A stretch of 64,000 nucleotides of DNA, taken from NCBI GenBank assembly GCA_037074615.1, contig CM073562.1, positions 13,997,001 to 14,061,000 on the forward strand, in the 5' to 3' direction. Shown one piece after another: positions 62,950-64,000 of the stretch; the first letter of the stretch is position 1; the number at the start of each line of letters is the position of its first letter. The translations under genes were made by a program, and so were the position numbers. This DNA comes from Leucaena leucocephala. Taxonomy: Eukaryota; Streptophyta; Magnoliopsida; Fabales; Fabaceae. The notes under the pieces were generated by a model that saw only the letters and a program-made list of their open reading frames with translations, was not told the origin of the DNA and searched no databases.

Positions 62950-63896
62950 ATGCATGTGCTGAATGCGGTTATTCTCGGCGCCAAATCCATCCCTTTTGGA
63001 TCCCCTGGTGGTTCATCTATGCCGGTTTCTCCTGTTTCCTGGTCCTCTTCGCCGGCATCATGTCCGGCCTCACCCTCGGTCTCATGTCTCTCAGCCTCGT
63101 CGACCTTGAGATTCTTCAGCGCAGCGGTACTCCCGCTGAGAAAATGCAAGCAGGTGGTTCATCTTTTCCCCCCTTTCTTCTTCCATCCCATTTTCCCGGA
63201 TCATATATAGTTTCCAATGCTTTATGTGTTTATTTTTTCTTTTTCAATATGGTTCTTTTCTTTAATTTCAATATTATCTAGATCAATGCATTGTCAAGAT
63301 TTGTTGATTTTTGTTTTTTGGTTCTGATATACTTAGCCAAGATCCTTCCTGTGTTTCAAAGGCAACACCAGCTTCTTTGCAATTCCGCTGCCATGGAGGC
63401 AATTCAATTGCATTGTAAAAATTTCTCGCATGTAAAGACTTATGCTTGCGTGATGTCTCGTGTTTTAGGTGTTGGGAAAGGTTGTTCAGTATGAAACTCG
63501 GTAGCTTAGTCTCAGTCTCGTGCAAATTATTATGCATATAATTTGTTTGATGCAAATGGTTATTGACTTCTTGGTTCTTGAAAGGATGTCATGTTTAGGA
63601 ACGGTTTATATATAATGATAATCCCATTGCATTGGGCATTTGCATAATAATGTTTGAAAATGACCTAGATAGTTGACTGCTTTAATACCTGACTCTGCAT
63701 TTGAGATTTCATATAGATATTGCTGAAAGGAATTTACTGTGCACTTATTGCTGATTTATATATCCTACCTAATCTTCAAGCACCTGAAGGCTCTGTTACT
63801 TGCAATCTGCAGGCCCTTCCATTTTACCTAGGTAGAATATTTAACGAATACGTTGCTATCATACTCTCAGTTACTTTTGTTCTGTTTTTTGGAGAG
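62950..63896 (+). CDS. DUF21/CNNM-type membrane protein, partial, first exon frameshifted (possible pseudogene)
   Basis: Exons visible are 62950-63153, 63337-63398 and 63813-63896; the gene runs past 64000. The start 'MHVLNAV' (62950) and 'SIPFG' match the usual N-terminus of plant DUF21 proteins. The next block 'WWFIYAGFSCFLVLFAG' and 'SGLTLGLMSLSLVDLEILQR' is in another frame, so one base is missing (or two are extra) around 62998-63008. Exon 2 gives 'AKILPVFQRQHQLLCNSAAM', short by five residues against the family ('LL-VTLLL-CN'). Exon 3 gives 'ALPFYLGRIFNEYVAIILSV' and 'TFVLFFGE', normal. Exon 2 ends at GAG followed by GC instead of GT. Known members are tonoplast or plastid membrane proteins with a DUF21 core and CBS domains, linked to magnesium transport (CNNM/MGR). 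Either a decaying copy or assembly errors. Confidence 0.75.
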
Positions 63897-64000
63897 GTAT
63901 GAGATTCTGTCATCTTTCATGATTCTCTTGTTTAACTTCATTGTTGATAATAAAGGAATTTTTATTTTTTTTTATTTTTTTAATTTGCCATCTACTTTGC
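63897..64000 (+). other. Intron of the DUF21 gene, running off the window
   Basis: Begins GTATGAG right after '...FFGE' and is T-rich to the window edge. Confidence 0.7.

Noticed and set aside
62821..63210. 129-codon plus-strand ORF across the DUF21 first exon
   Set aside because: Only 'MHVLNAV...SIPFG' matches the family; the rest before 62950 and after about 63005 is out of frame with the conserved protein.
1..64000. tRNA, rRNA or conserved plant microRNA genes
   Set aside because: Scanning by eye for tRNA boxes outside SINEs and for several common mature miRNA sequences found none; a covariance-model search would be needed to exclude them.

Overview
The window looks like nuclear DNA of a eudicot plant. 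It is strongly AT-rich, and its genes have many short exons joined by GT-AG introns. Gene families are plant-typical: a LOG2/LUL RING ligase, an adenylate isopentenyltransferase and a DUF21 protein. Gaps between genes carry SINEs, MITEs and a decayed PIF/Harbinger transposon. The species cannot be named from sequence alone.

Layout. 1-2045: a degenerate satellite-like array (unit about 355 bp). 2046-9495: gene-free, with two SINE-type insertions. 9496-12013 (-): LUL-type RING E3 ligase, 3 exons, 373 aa. 13383-18354 (-): VTT/SNARE-associated (DedA/TVP38-like) membrane protein, 9 exons, 279 aa; one intron holds a MITE and an Au-like SINE back to back. 18700-20000: MITE copies, one with foreign filler. 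21809-23647 (-): single-exon type II membrane protein with an NXPE/PC-esterase-like domain, 612 aa. 27005-30258 (-): PIF/Harbinger element, dead by nonsense changes only. 31188-36688 (-): DUF1749/UPF0613 alpha/beta hydrolase, 9 exons, 349 aa. 42818-43831 (-): intronless adenylate isopentenyltransferase (cytokinin synthesis), 337 aa, alone in a gene-poor stretch. 43955-57490: 13.5 kb without a recognisable gene, holding SINEs, nested MITEs and simple repeats. 57491-60059 (+): small RRM protein, 4 exons, 163 aa. 62950 to beyond the right edge (+): DUF21/CNNM-type gene with a frameshift, an internal deletion and a GC splice donor, perhaps decaying.

Exons were assembled by hand: every joined exon keeps frame, uses GT-AG borders (one GC-AG exception), and rebuilds the family's conserved protein. 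The genes do not form a pathway or cluster; they are ordinary independent plant loci. No undescribed multi-gene system was found. The most informative signals are in the repeats: several SINE families with near-perfect target-site duplications, a MITE inserted in its own relative, a Harbinger element whose four stops all fit C-to-T decay, and the lesions in the DUF21 gene.
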